This document shows, piece after piece, positions 17,349-27,168 of a stretch of DNA of 64,000 nt (within the stretch, counting starts at the first letter, position 1; every line of letters starts with the position of its first letter). The position numbers and the translations under genes are program-made. A model generated the notes under the pieces. The model did no database searches and was not told where the DNA came from. It saw only the letters and a list, made by a program, of their open reading frames with translations. Source of the DNA: Microscillaceae bacterium (GTDB lineage Bacteria; Bacteroidota; Bacteroidia; Cytophagales; Microscillaceae); assembly GCA_011390205.1 (NCBI GenBank), contig JAABSX010000002.1, positions 124,001 through 188,000 on the forward strand, written 5' to 3'.

Positions 17349-17565
17349 GAGAGTTTGGATTTTGATGAAAACTTTTTGCCAATCTATTAATTTTTTTTGT
17401 TTTTATTATGGTGTTTTGCTAAAAAAATGAGAAGCTGCTTTTGAGAAATTAGGCAGTTTGCCCAAAGATTGCACCCAAGACAACCCGCTACTGTGAAGAA
17501 ATTTACCTAGATTTGTTTAGAAGTATAAAAACACCTATTTTTACTCATTCAAAAATAAAAAAACC

Positions 17566-17940
17566 ATGGCAAGCAATACTTTTCGTAAAAAAGAAAAACC
17601 GAAAAAGTCCAGATGGTTTGGAAATGTTTCTAAACCTCTCTCCGAAAAATCAGTAACCGATGCAACACTCCCTACGAGATACATCCCCAATCTGATTTTC
17701 TTGGCGATGCTTGGCTTGCTATACATCGCCAACTCACACTACGCTGAAAGGATGGTGCGTGAAACCTCTAAATTAGAAGCCGAAGTTGAAAATTTACGCT
17801 CTGATTATACGACTTTGCGTGCAGAGTTTGATACTTTTACGGGCAGACAAACAGAAATTGCGAAAAAGGCCAAAGAACTTGGACTAGAAGAAGGTAAAGG
17901 AAAAATACAAAAAATAATAATCCCAAAAGGTGCGTATTAA
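17566..17940 (+). CDS. ftsL: FtsL-like cell division membrane protein
   Basis: 124 aa bitopic protein: basic cytoplasmic N-terminus (about 1-44), one transmembrane helix (about 45-63; YIPNLIFLAMLGLLYIANS), and a periplasmic coiled coil (about 70-105; SKLEAEVENLRSDYTTLRAEF). This is the size and topology of FtsL, and position confirms it: its stop overlaps the GTG start of the FtsI gene by 11 nt. It would join FtsB/FtsQ-type proteins in activating septal peptidoglycan synthesis. A TAGATTTG -7-like element lies at 17508-17515. The rest of the dcw cluster (rsmH/mraZ upstream, murE downstream) is absent. Confidence 0.82.
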   Translation: MASNTFRKKEKPKKSRWFGNVSKPLSEKSVTDATLPTRYIPNLIFLAMLGLLYIANSHYAERMVRETSKLEAEVENLRSDYTTLRAEFDTFTGRQTEIAKKAKELGLEEGKGKIQKIIIPKGAY

Positions 17941-20044
17941 AGAATCCATATTAGCACGAGTAAAATTCGTTTTTATCTTGGTATCCATCCTTGCAGGGTT
18001 GATAGTCATTCAGATTATCAATGTGCAATGGGTACAAGGGCAACACTGGAGACAGGTAGCCCAAGACATCGGGCTGATGTACCGTGTAAAAAAAGCCCCA
18101 AGAGGTAATATTTACAGTGCAGATGGTGAAATGCTTGCTACTTCTATTCCACTTTACAAACTTTCTATTGACCCTACCATCGTCAGCGAAGACCTGTATG
18201 TGCAGGGCATAGACTCTTTGTCTAAGTTATTGTCTAATTTCTTTGAGGATAAAAGCGCCCGTGAATACCTCCTCAAAATAAATGATGCCCGCCGACAGAA
18301 AAAACGCTACCTTATCCTTAGCCCTACTCTGATTACTTTCTCTGACAAAAAAGAAATGTCTGAATGGCCTATCTTTCGTGAAGGGCAGCTCGGTGGAGGC
18401 GTGCTTTTTGAAAAAATAGAAGAAAGAAGCTACCCCTTCGGAGAAGTAGCACGCCGAACCATAGGTTTTGTAAATGAAAATGGAAAAGGTGCTGGCTTAG
18501 AAATCAGTTTTGACAAGCAACTGGCAGGGAGAGATGGCAGAGCCATTTACCAAAAAATAGCAGGAGGCGAATGGAAGCCTATCAATGAAGGCACACAAAT
18601 CAGACCACAAGATGGATTTGATATACAGACTACCCTTGATATCAATGTGCAGGATCTTGCCCACCAAAAACTCAAAGATGCACTCATCAAGCACAATGCC
18701 AAGCACGGCTCCGTCATCGTGATGGAGGTTAGCTCAGGAGAGATTACTGCTATGGTAAACCTCGGAAGGATTAAACCTGGGCAATACGAAGAAAATTATA
18801 ATTATGCCATCGGTGACCAAGGAAGCGATGACCCAGGCTCTACTTTCAAAACTGCCTCTATGATGGCTTTGCTTGAAGATACAACGCTTACCCTCCGAGA
18901 TACCATAGAAACAGGGGGAGGAAGTTTTAGGTATTTTGACAGGGTAATGAAAGATACACGCTACGGAGGCTGGGGGCGTATCACGGTGCAGCAGTCCTTA
19001 GAGCTTTCTTCTAATATCGGGGTATCGAGGCTGGTGAGCCGTCATTTTGGACGTAAATCTGACAAATACATAGAATACCTCGAAAAATTTGGACTGACTA
19101 CTCCTCTAGAAAAATACATCAAATTGGATGGTACTGCCAAGCCTTATATCAAAAATCCAAGAGATAATACTTGGAGTGGGGTTACACTGCCTTGGATGTC
19201 AGTAGGGTATGAAATGCGTGTCTCTCCGCTTCAGATATTGACCTTCTACAATGCCATTGCCAACAATGGCTACTTGGTCAAGCCTTTGCTTGTCAAGAAA
19301 ATCAAGAAGACAGGAGAATCCATAGATGTATTCAAGGCAGAAGTGTCTTCTCAGCCCATCTGCTCAGAAGCAACCCTCGAAAAAATTAAAACCATGCTCG
19401 AGGGGGTCATACTCAGAGGCACTGCCAAAAATATCAAAAGCAGCAGTTTCAGCATTGCTGGAAAAACAGGTACTTCCCAAAAACTCAACAAAAGAGGACA
19501 ATACATCAAAAAATATAAGACATCCTTTGTCGGATACTTCCCCGCAGACAATCCAAAGTATAGCTGTATCGTGGTCATAGATGAGCCACAAGGTGCTGAC
19601 CAATACGGGGGGGATGTATCTGCCCCTGTGTTTAAGCAAATAGCCGAAGCACTTTACACACGTGATGTAGATGTGCAGAGCCAAAAAGTACTTAAGAGAG
19701 AGACAAGTTTGTTTCAGACAAATTTACCCAAAAATCAAGTCAGCAACTACGAAGATGTCCATACGATTCTGAAAGAGTTGAAAATCTCTACTGTAAGGCC
19801 CGAAGACGGTGCCGACTGGGTAAAACCTAACCCACAGCGCATGGCCGTTACCTGGGATGCCCACAAAATAGAACCCAACAAAGTGCCCAATGTAAAAGGA
19901 CTCAGCCTGAGAGATGCCCTCTACATACTCGAGAACCGAGGGCTTAAGGTCTTTTATACTGGATTCGGAAGGGTAAAAACACAAAGCCTTATGCCTGGCT
20001 CTGCACTTACGGTAGGCAGCAAAATCATCATACAATTAGAATAA
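17930..20044 (+). CDS. ftsI: septal peptidoglycan transpeptidase FtsI (PBP3/PBP2x-like) with PASTA domain
   Basis: 704 aa from a GTG start inside the ftsL stop region. One membrane anchor (about 12-31), a PBP dimerisation domain (about 50-220; RGNIYSADGEMLATS), then the transpeptidase with SxxK at S304-T-F-K307, SxN at S360-S-N362 and KTG at K512-T-G. One PASTA domain closes the protein (about 643-704; VPNVKGLSLRDALYILENRG). The PASTA domain and length match Bacteroidota FtsI. It crosslinks septal peptidoglycan and would be the beta-lactam target. It is translationally coupled to ftsL; no mur gene follows. Confidence 0.96.
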   Translation: MRIKESILARVKFVFILVSILAGLIVIQIINVQWVQGQHWRQVAQDIGLMYRVKKAPRGNIYSADGEMLATSIPLYKLSIDPTIVSEDLYVQGIDSLSKLLSNFFEDKSAREYLLKINDARRQKKRYLILSPTLITFSDKKEMSEWPIFREGQLGGGVLFEKIEERSYPFGEVARRTIGFVNENGKGAGLEISFDKQLAGRDGRAIYQKIAGGEWKPINEGTQIRPQDGFDIQTTLDINVQDLAHQKLKDALIKHNAKHGSVIVMEVSSGEITAMVNLGRIKPGQYEENYNYAIGDQGSDDPGSTFKTASMMALLEDTTLTLRDTIETGGGSFRYFDRVMKDTRYGGWGRITVQQSLELSSNIGVSRLVSRHFGRKSDKYIEYLEKFGLTTPLEKYIKLDGTAKPYIKNPRDNTWSGVTLPWMSVGYEMRVSPLQILTFYNAIANNGYLVKPLLVKKIKKTGESIDVFKAEVSSQPICSEATLEKIKTMLEGVILRGTAKNIKSSSFSIAGKTGTSQKLNKRGQYIKKYKTSFVGYFPADNPKYSCIVVIDEPQGADQYGGDVSAPVFKQIAEALYTRDVDVQSQKVLKRETSLFQTNLPKNQVSNYEDVHTILKELKISTVRPEDGADWVKPNPQRMAVTWDAHKIEPNKVPNVKGLSLRDALYILENRGLKVFYTGFGRVKTQSLMPGSALTVGSKIIIQLE

Positions 20045-20178
20045 GCACTGCTTTTGTCATTCTGTGCTCATATTATGAGTAAATGCCAAGTATAAAAAAC
20101 ATTTTTTGCTTTGTTATTTTGCATAGATTTTGCACCTTTGCCTTCTCAATAAAATAACCCATTGCAAGCGCTAAATGT

Positions 20179-20550
20179 ATGGCAGAAAAAGAAGAAGATA
20201 TTAAAGATGTAAGCCCTCAAGACAATAAAAAAATAAACCTTCATTTAGACGGGACAGACTTTCAGGGATTTACATTTCGCTTCTTGGGCATTGTGATATC
20301 CTCCCTGACCCTGATATGGCTTACAGATTTAGACGAAGCACTGATACTCTTCGGGGTAAGTTTACTGTGGCTGAGTTATTTTTTTTACAAAGTAATCCGC
20401 TATAAAGAAGAAGCCTATGAGCAGATTATAGAAGATTTAGAAACACGCAATGCACGCCTAGAAAAAAGCAACAAACTTCTTCAAAATGTAGTGCAAGATT
20501 CACTTGGTATGAAAGTAAGCACAGAAGAATCCCCGGAGAAAGCCAAGTAA
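20179..20550 (+). CDS. small membrane protein with C-terminal coiled coil
   Basis: 123 aa, not recognised. Acidic N-terminus, two adjacent transmembrane helices (about 37-53 FRFLGIVISSLTLIWL and 58-74 ALILFGVSLLWLSYFFY), then a charged helix likely to form a coiled coil (about 82-110; EQIIEDLETRNARLEKSNKLLQ). It follows ftsI by 134 bp on the same strand and might be co-transcribed, but the sequence gives no functional link. Confidence 0.6.
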   Translation: MAEKEEDIKDVSPQDNKKINLHLDGTDFQGFTFRFLGIVISSLTLIWLTDLDEALILFGVSLLWLSYFFYKVIRYKEEAYEQIIEDLETRNARLEKSNKLLQNVVQDSLGMKVSTEESPEKAK

Positions 20551-20737
20551 TGATTTCTTCACTAGATGATTTACTTATATCCCATTCCGTAAAGTATTCT
20601 TTTGTGATGATGGCAACACACAAACTAAAAGTCTAAAATTTTGCTTTCCTTAGAAATAATTTGATGCTATAGTTGTGTATATTTGAACCATTCATTCATT
20701 GAAATAAAAACTACATAAAAACATCAATTTTAGAAAA

Positions 20738-22051
20738 ATGAAAAGAAGTGAAGAATTTTTAGAAAGAAGAAATAAGGTAGTTCCTAGAGGTATCGGCACT
20801 TTCAATCCTGCCACAGCCATTTCTGCCAGCAATGCCACCATCATCAATGCAGACGGGGAAGAGTTGATAGATTTTGTAGGAGGAATTGGTGTCTTGAATG
20901 CAGGGCATTGCCCAGAGTCAGTTATAGAAGCTATCTGCCAGCAGGCACGCACACTGATGCATACTTGCTTTCATATTGCTACTTATGAACCTTATCTAGA
21001 GCTCTGCGAAAAACTGGCGGCACTCTTCCCTCACGGAGACAATACCAAGGTCATGCTCACCAATACAGGGGCAGAATCTGTAGAAAATGCCATCAAAATA
21101 GCTCGACAAGCCACTGGACGATCGGCAGTGATTGCTTTTACGGGAGCTTTCCATGGCCGAAGCATGATGGCAATGACCCTGACCTCTAAAGTAGCTTACA
21201 AAGTAGGCTGTGGTCCCTATGCCCCAGAGGTCTATCGTATGCCTTACCCTAACTTTTATAAAAATAACCAAGGTCTTGAAGAAGATGCCTTTGTAGAAAG
21301 AGAACTCTACCGATTCCGAAAAGCACTGCACCAAATGATAGACCCAAGCCAAGTAGCAGCGGTCATCATAGAACCCATACAAGGCGAAGGCGGATTCGTG
21401 GTTTGCCCCAAAGGATACCTACAAGGACTGAGAGAAATCTGTAACGAATTTGGTATTTTACTCATCATCGATGAGGTGCAGTCGGGCTTTTGCCGCACAG
21501 GTAAATGGGCAGCGTATGAGCATTATGATGTTACGCCTGATATCTCTACTTGGGCAAAATCTATGGGCTCAGGAATGCCCATCGGGGCAGTCATAGGCAA
21601 AGCCGAACTCATGGACGCCGCACTGCCAGGCACGATTGGCGGCACTTACCTCGGCAACCCTGTCTGCTGTGCTGCTGCACTTGCCACCATCAAGTTTATG
21701 GAAGAAAATAACCTCAACCAAAGAGGCGTAGAAGTAGGAGAAAAATGCCTCCAAACCTTCACGAAAATGCAGGAAAAATACCCTGATACCATCGGTGATG
21801 TGCGTGGAATAGGCGCTATGATTGCTTTTGAGCTGGTACACGAGGGAGACTCTACCAGACCTAATAGTGAGCTTTGTGCAAAACTCCTTGCCAACTGCGC
21901 CAAGCGGAATCTCATTATTATCAGTGCAGGCACTTACAAAAATGTCATCAGAATACTAAGCCCACTGACTATCCCAGACGAGCTTTTAGAGAAAGGACTT
22001 TCCATTATTGAAGAAGAACTTGAAAAACTGATGGTTACAAGTGCAGTCTAG
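20738..22051 (+). CDS. class III aminotransferase, 4-aminobutyrate-type
   Basis: 437 aa, full length for a fold-type I, PLP-dependent class III aminotransferase. Visible: cofactor loop TNTGAESVENAIK (about 108-120), AFTGAFHGRS (about 133-142), metal-like IIDEVQSGFCRTG (about 243-255), and the PLP-lysine motif TWAKSMGSGMPIGA with K274. Closest in style to 4-aminobutyrate/5-aminovalerate aminotransferases (GabT), converting an omega-amino acid and 2-oxoglutarate to the semialdehyde and glutamate. Substrate cannot be set from sequence alone. A TATATTTG element lies at 20678-20685. It precedes the amidase gene by 99 bp, which would fit an amine/amide nitrogen catabolism unit. Confidence 0.88.
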   Translation: MKRSEEFLERRNKVVPRGIGTFNPATAISASNATIINADGEELIDFVGGIGVLNAGHCPESVIEAICQQARTLMHTCFHIATYEPYLELCEKLAALFPHGDNTKVMLTNTGAESVENAIKIARQATGRSAVIAFTGAFHGRSMMAMTLTSKVAYKVGCGPYAPEVYRMPYPNFYKNNQGLEEDAFVERELYRFRKALHQMIDPSQVAAVIIEPIQGEGGFVVCPKGYLQGLREICNEFGILLIIDEVQSGFCRTGKWAAYEHYDVTPDISTWAKSMGSGMPIGAVIGKAELMDAALPGTIGGTYLGNPVCCAAALATIKFMEENNLNQRGVEVGEKCLQTFTKMQEKYPDTIGDVRGIGAMIAFELVHEGDSTRPNSELCAKLLANCAKRNLIIISAGTYKNVIRILSPLTIPDELLEKGLSIIEEELEKLMVTSAV

Positions 22052-22150
22052 TTGCTTTAAATGTAAAGCAAACAAATCACCATGGGCTGTGTTGTTCTTA
22101 GTGCAGAAAGTTTTTTTTAACCCTTATTTTTTTAATGTAAATACAATTAT

Positions 22151-23086
22151 ATGAGATATTTTTCGGTGGCAGGCATTCAAATGAAAGTTTCAGCTGCTTA
22201 TAGTAATCTAGAGATGATGAAGTTTAAGATAGATGTATTGATGTCTATCTATCCGTGGGTGGATATGATTATGTTTAGTGAGCTCTGCATGCGTGGACCT
22301 CTCACACACTATGCGACTACAAGCCCAGAAAAATTTGAGGCAGAGTTTGCCAAAATGGCAAAAAAACATAAAATATGGCTCTTACCAGGCTCTATGTTTG
22401 AAAAAAGAGATGACAAAGTCTATAATACAGCTTCTGTCATTAACCCTGACGGTGAGATAGTGGCACGATACAGTAAAATGTTTCCTTTCTTGCCTTATGA
22501 AGTAGGTGTATCAGAAGGTAACGAGTTTTGTGTATTTGATGTGCCCGAAGTAGGGCGTTTTGGCGTGTCTATTTGCTATGATATGTGGTTTCCTGAGACC
22601 TCCCGCACGCTTGCAACTATGGGTGCTGAGGTTATCTTGCATCCTACTCTTACAGGCACGATTGATAGAGAGATAGAGCTGTCTATAGTAAGGGCTACTG
22701 CAGCTTGCAATCAGTGTTATGTCATTGACATCAATGGGCTAGACGCAGGAGGCAGCGGACGGTCAATCATTTGTGGGCCAGATGGCAGGGTGATTTATCA
22801 GGCTGAAAATACTGAAGAAATGATTCCGATAGAGTTAAACCTTGACCTCGTGCAGCGAAGCCGTGAGCGGGGAGTGCTCCGTCTGGGGCAGCCTCTCAAA
22901 AGTTTTAGAGACCGTATTAAGACAGGTATTTTTGACAGGACTTATCAAAAAGATGGAGATTTTTCGTATTTAGATTCCTTAGGCCCCTTGCTTAAGCCTA
23001 CTCGCACAAGGTTGGAAGAGATTACTCGGCTTAATTTAGACGAGAAAAATAAACTCCCTAACTCCTCCAAAGATCAGCCTCTTTAG
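22151..23086 (+). CDS. nitrilase-superfamily amidase (carbon-nitrogen hydrolase)
   Basis: 311 aa. The catalytic triad of the CN-hydrolase fold is visible: Glu44 (MFSELCMRGP), Lys109 (ARYSKMFPF) and Cys142 (FGVSICYDMWFPE). The second conserved Glu, after FPE, is also present. Length and the SICYDMWFPE block suggest an aliphatic amidase/formamidase-like or N-carbamoyl hydrolase branch. It releases ammonia from small amides; the true substrate is unknown. It sits downstream of the class III aminotransferase on the same strand and ends at a clear intrinsic terminator. Confidence 0.87.
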   Translation: MRYFSVAGIQMKVSAAYSNLEMMKFKIDVLMSIYPWVDMIMFSELCMRGPLTHYATTSPEKFEAEFAKMAKKHKIWLLPGSMFEKRDDKVYNTASVINPDGEIVARYSKMFPFLPYEVGVSEGNEFCVFDVPEVGRFGVSICYDMWFPETSRTLATMGAEVILHPTLTGTIDREIELSIVRATAACNQCYVIDINGLDAGGSGRSIICGPDGRVIYQAENTEEMIPIELNLDLVQRSRERGVLRLGQPLKSFRDRIKTGIFDRTYQKDGDFSYLDSLGPLLKPTRTRLEEITRLNLDEKNKLPNSSKDQPL

Positions 23087-23114
23087 TACTTAGAATGGCG
23101 CATCACACATACAG

Positions 23115-23155
23115 ACTTACCAAAAAGTAAAATACTTCTTGGTAAGTTTTTTTTA
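23115..23155 (+). terminator. intrinsic terminator after the amidase gene
   Basis: ACTTACCAA / TTGGTAAGT stem (23115-23123, 23139-23147) followed by an uninterrupted run of eight T. It lies 29 nt past the amidase stop. Confidence 0.85.
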
Positions 23156-23249
23156 TCCCTTGTGCAAAGATGAAGTATCGAGATAGGCGGCATTTTAGCT
23201 GAATTATGCTAATTTTGAACATTCTTTAAAATCACTTCAAGTAAAAAAT

Positions 23250-24032
23250 ATGGATTCACAATTAACTTTCTATAAGTACCAAGGCACTGGCAATGATTTT
23301 ATCATGATAGACAACCGCTCGGTGATGTTTGATGCTCAAGATGAGGCACGCATTGCCAAACTTTGCCACCGCCGATTTGGGATAGGAGCTGATGGTCTGA
23401 TTTTGCTAGAAAATGCTGAGGGCTATGACTTCCGCATGGTCTATTTTAATGCCAATGGCAAAGAAGGTTCTATGTGTGGCAATGGAGGCAGGTGCACCGT
23501 ACAGTTTGCACATCATTTGGGCGTATTCACAGAAAAAACCAAATTTATAGCCGTAGATGGGGAGCATATCGCCTACCTAAAAAATGACTGGATATACCTC
23601 AAAATGCAGGAAGTCAGTGAAATAGAAACTCAGAAAGACTTTTATTTCTTAGATACAGGCTCACCGCATTATGTAGCTTTTGTAAAAAACCTCCCCGAAT
23701 ATCCTGTCTTCCAAGAAGGCAAAGCCATTAGATACAATGAACGATTTGCTGAAAAAGGCACGAATGTCAATTTTATTGAAAAAATAGCGCCTCAAAAACT
23801 TCAAGTACGCACCTATGAAAGAGGTGTAGAAGACGAAACCTACTCTTGTGGCACAGGTGTAACAGCCGCCGCCCTTGTGAGTAGTTTAGAAGGGATGCAA
23901 AGCCCCATACAAATTCAGACTTTAGGTGGGATGTTAGAAGTAACTTTCAAGAGAAATGAGCAGGCTACTTTTGAGGAGATTTACCTTGCGGGCCCTGCCC
24001 AAAAAGTATTTGAAGGAAAAATAAATCTTTAA
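23250..24032 (+). CDS. dapF: diaminopimelate epimerase
   Basis: 260 aa, normal DapF length. Both active-site cysteines are present: Cys76 in MCGNGGRC and Cys200 in SCGTGVTAAAL, with the substrate-binding TGNDFIMID near the N-terminus and DTGSPHYV in the middle. It interconverts LL- and meso-diaminopimelate for lysine and peptidoglycan synthesis. A TAATTTTG -7-like box lies 33 nt upstream (23210-23217). Monocistronic, bounded by terminators on both sides. Confidence 0.96.
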   Translation: MDSQLTFYKYQGTGNDFIMIDNRSVMFDAQDEARIAKLCHRRFGIGADGLILLENAEGYDFRMVYFNANGKEGSMCGNGGRCTVQFAHHLGVFTEKTKFIAVDGEHIAYLKNDWIYLKMQEVSEIETQKDFYFLDTGSPHYVAFVKNLPEYPVFQEGKAIRYNERFAEKGTNVNFIEKIAPQKLQVRTYERGVEDETYSCGTGVTAAALVSSLEGMQSPIQIQTLGGMLEVTFKRNEQATFEEIYLAGPAQKVFEGKINL

Positions 24033-24059
24033 ATTACTCAATCTCTTAAAAAGCAGTCA

Positions 24060-24106
24060 ACCGAGCAAAGCTTTTCTGAAAAGGTCTTGCTCGGTCTGCT
24101 GTTTTT
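24060..24106. terminator. convergent terminator between dapF and acyl-CoA dehydrogenase genes
   Basis: ACCGAGCAA (24060-24068) pairs with TTGCTCGGT (24087-24095); an inner pairing CTTTTC/GAAAAG extends the stem. A T-rich tract follows shortly after. It serves dapF on the plus strand. Confidence 0.7.
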
Positions 24107-24122
24107 ATGCTTATCTAAAGTT

Positions 24123-25301
24123 TTACGCCAATACTTTTCTAGAGATAAGCTCTTTCATAATCTCGTTTGTGCCTGCGTAAATACGCTGTACACGGGCATC
24201 TGCATAGCCTCTTGCCACGAGGTAATCCCACATATAGCCATAGCCTCCGTGTAGCTGCACACATTCATCGGCTACTTTGCACTGAATATCAGTCAGGCGG
24301 TATTTAGCCATAGATGCCGTAGCTCCATCACATTTGCCTTCATTGTGTAGCTTGATGCAGTGATCCATAAACACACGGCTCATAGCGATGTCTGTGGCAA
24401 GCTCTGCAAGTTTGTATTTGGTATTTTGAAAATCAGCCACTCTTTTTCCGAAAGCCATACGCTCTTTGACATAATCTACAGTAGCGGCAAAATAAGCCTC
24501 TGCCAGCGAAATAGCAGATTGAGCCACTACCAAACGCTCTTGGGCAAGCTCTGTCATCAGGTAGCCAAAGCCTTTTCCTTCTTCACCCAATAGATTTTCT
24601 TTAGGAACTTCTACATTGTCGAAAAATAATTCACAAGTATCTTGAGCGTGTAAGCCTACTTTCTCGAAGGGTTTTCCTTTGCTAAAGCCTTTCATCCCTG
24701 CTTCTATGAGCAATAAACTAATTCCTCTAGCTCCCTCTTGCGGGTTGGTTTTGACGGCTACTACTACTACATCGGCAAGGTAGCCATTGGTGATAAATGT
24801 TTTAGAGCCATTGACGAGGTAGTGGTCTCCTTTGTCTATGGCAGAAGTACGCATGCCTTGCAAATCACTTCCTGCCCCGGGCTCAGTCATCGCAATGGCA
24901 CTAATCGCCTCACCTGATACCATTTTGGGAAGCCATTTTAGCTTAGTGGCTTCTGAGCCATAGTGTAGCACATAGGGCAATACAATATCAGAATGCAGTG
25001 GATACCCTACGGCAGGCCCACCGCAGCCCGAGTGCCCCATTACTTCTGTAAACATGGCATTGTAGCGAAAGTCTGTAATCCCCAATCCTCCGTATTCTTC
25101 GGGAACTTGCAGCCCTAGAAAGCCTGCTTCGCCGAGTTTGAGCCAAGATTCTCTCGAGACCATCTTGTCTTTTTCCCATTGTGCATGGTGCGGCACTATC
25201 TCTTGATTGACAAAATCAGTCAGAGAATCACGAAAAAGCTCATGTTCTTCGGTGTATAAATCTCTGATGATGGTATTTTGTGTCTGTAGGGTAGTAGGCA
25301 T
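24123..25301 (-). CDS. acyl-CoA dehydrogenase, long-chain/isovaleryl type
   Basis: 392 aa with the three acyl-CoA dehydrogenase domains: N-terminal helical, middle FAD/substrate domain (AIAMTEPGAGSDLQGM, GSKTFITNG), C-terminal helical (QLHGGYGYMWDYLVARGYADAR at about 350-371, shortened here by family convention to QLHGGYGYM). The medium-chain catalytic Glu position near the C-terminus reads YAGTNEI (Ala, not Glu). Glu255 in ELAQERLVVA occupies the alternative base position used by long-chain and isovaleryl-CoA dehydrogenases. It oxidises acyl-CoA thioesters, passing electrons to ETF. No other beta-oxidation gene is adjacent. A TAACTTTG box lies about 60 nt upstream (25368-25361, minus). Confidence 0.94.
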   Translation of the reverse strand: MPTTLQTQNTIIRDLYTEEHELFRDSLTDFVNQEIVPHHAQWEKDKMVSRESWLKLGEAGFLGLQVPEEYGGLGITDFRYNAMFTEVMGHSGCGGPAVGYPLHSDIVLPYVLHYGSEATKLKWLPKMVSGEAISAIAMTEPGAGSDLQGMRTSAIDKGDHYLVNGSKTFITNGYLADVVVVAVKTNPQEGARGISLLLIEAGMKGFSKGKPFEKVGLHAQDTCELFFDNVEVPKENLLGEEGKGFGYLMTELAQERLVVAQSAISLAEAYFAATVDYVKERMAFGKRVADFQNTKYKLAELATDIAMSRVFMDHCIKLHNEGKCDGATASMAKYRLTDIQCKVADECVQLHGGYGYMWDYLVARGYADARVQRIYAGTNEIMKELISRKVLA

Positions 25302-25594
25302 ATTGTTTTGTTTTTCTAAGAAATTTTAAGATTAAACCAACCTCAAAGCTGATATGTTTGCAAAGTTAGGGCAAGATTTTGGGATTTTGGCAACGAATGT
25401 AGCCCATGAGCGAATAGTTTGTGAAGAGGTGGATGCCTATTTTTACTGATGCCTTTACAAAAAGCGATTGTCAGTTAGAATAAGGCATACGAAACATTTT
25501 TTTGCCTCATTACTTGTTCTTACGACTATCAAGACCTATAATGTGGGCATTACAGATGGTTTCACTTCATTCAATTACACAAAAATATTCAGAT

Positions 25595-27073
25595 ATGTTA
25601 GAAGAAAAAGAAAACATAAGTGGGCAAAATACACGCCCTAAATTAAAAGCTTCGGTCAGTACTTTTGGTTTTTTTAGTCTTGCCTTTGGCTCTATGATAG
25701 GAGTGGGCTGGGTAACTGCCCTGGGGGGCTGGCTGCAGAGTGCAGGCCCTGTGGGGGCTGTGCTTGCCTTTTTGTTGGGTGGTTTGCTGATGATTTGTAT
25801 TGGGCTGTGCTATGCCGAAGTAACGCCTATGCTGCCTGTGGCAGGTGGAGAGGTAGCCTATTCTTACAAAAGTTTTGGTGTGGGTGAGTCTTTTGGTGTG
25901 GGTTGGTTTTTGGCATTTGGGTATTTATCTGTTTCGGCTTTTGAAGCTATTTCTGTGAGCAAAGTACTGGGGTATTTATTTCCCAATCAGATTCCGTCTA
26001 TTCCTATCTACAGCATAGGTGGAGAGTCAGTGGATTTGGTTCATTTGGTACTGGCTTTGGGCTTTACAGCACTGATTACCTATGTCAATTATACGGGGTC
26101 TAAGGGTGCAGTAAATCTTCAGACCTATCTGACTTTAGCACTGCTTGCCATTTCTATTGTATTTATAAGTTTTGGTTTTTATGAGGGCAAGTTGAGCAAT
26201 CTTCAGCCTTATTTTGGTCAGGTAGATGACTTGAGCATCAGTGCAGGGGTTTTGGCAGTAGCCATCACAGTGCCTTTTTGGTTTGTGGGTTTTGATACGA
26301 TTCCGCAAAGTGCCGAGGAAGCCAACAGTGATATTGCGCCCAAGATGCTGGGCACGCTCATCGTGGCTGCCATCGGAGGAGCGATTATTTTTTATGCTTT
26401 GATTATTTTGAGTGCCTCTATGGTGCAGCCTTGGGAGACCCTGCTCGGCAAAGAGCTTGCTACTGCAGCAGCTTTTGAGGGTGCATTTGGTTCTACTTTT
26501 TGGGCGAAGATGGTCTTGGTAGCGGCACTCATTGGCTTGATGACCTCTTGGAATGGATTTTTTTTGGCGGGTTCTAGAGTCCTTTTTGCACTAGGCAGGG
26601 GCAGGATACTCTCTCCAGCACTTGGCAAGACACACCCAAAATACGGCAGCCCCTCCAATGCGGTGTTGATTAGCGGAATATTTACAGGCTTGGCTTGCTT
26701 ACTTGGCAGACAAGCGATGACGGCTTTTGTCAATGTAGGTTCGCTCTGTATTGTGATTGCTTTTTTGGGTGTTTCGTTTTCTTTTTTGAGATTACGCATA
26801 AAATACCCTAATTTTTACCGTCCTGTTCGCCTAAAATGGGGCTGGCTCATAGGGATTATCTCCATCATAGGCTCTATCTTTATTCTGGGGGTGATGATTA
26901 TTCCTGCAAGCCCTTCTTCACTGAGCAGCATGGAATGGATTATTTTTGTGATTGTGGCAGCTACAGGGCTGTTGTTTTGGTTTATGTCTGCGAGCAGCAG
27001 GGCAGGCACTTCAAAAGAAGAGCGAGATTACCTTATCTTAGAAAAATATGCAAAAGAAGCACCGCAAGATTAG
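25595..27073 (+). CDS. APC-superfamily amino acid/polyamine permease
   Basis: 492 aa from the ATG at 25595; a TTG 31 codons upstream would add an unlikely leader. About twelve transmembrane helices in the LeuT fold: TM1 has the broken-helix glycine motif SMIGVGWV, TM2-3 lie around AVLAFLLGGLLMICIGLCYAE, and TM6 carries VAITVPFWFVGFDTIPQSAEE. These are typical of the APC family. Likely a proton-coupled amino acid or amine uptake system; substrate unknown. Monocistronic, with only a weak stem-loop (27135-27168) downstream. Confidence 0.88.
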   Translation: MLEEKENISGQNTRPKLKASVSTFGFFSLAFGSMIGVGWVTALGGWLQSAGPVGAVLAFLLGGLLMICIGLCYAEVTPMLPVAGGEVAYSYKSFGVGESFGVGWFLAFGYLSVSAFEAISVSKVLGYLFPNQIPSIPIYSIGGESVDLVHLVLALGFTALITYVNYTGSKGAVNLQTYLTLALLAISIVFISFGFYEGKLSNLQPYFGQVDDLSISAGVLAVAITVPFWFVGFDTIPQSAEEANSDIAPKMLGTLIVAAIGGAIIFYALIILSASMVQPWETLLGKELATAAAFEGAFGSTFWAKMVLVAALIGLMTSWNGFFLAGSRVLFALGRGRILSPALGKTHPKYGSPSNAVLISGIFTGLACLLGRQAMTAFVNVGSLCIVIAFLGVSFSFLRLRIKYPNFYRPVRLKWGWLIGIISIIGSIFILGVMIIPASPSSLSSMEWIIFVIVAATGLLFWFMSASSRAGTSKEERDYLILEKYAKEAPQD

Positions 27074-27134
27074 TACTATAAAAGAGAGGCAATCATCAGT
27101 CTCCCTTGTGCAAGCCTTTTGGCTAGAGGCACAG

Positions 27135-27168
27135 AGGCAGCCACTATAGAGGCATTTTTAGGCTGCCT
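27135..27168. other. stem-loop in the gap after the permease gene
   Basis: AGGCAGCC (27135-27142) pairs with GGCTGCCT (27161-27168). No T run follows, so termination is doubtful. The remainder of the 294-bp gap (27074-27367) shows nothing recognisable. Confidence 0.4.
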
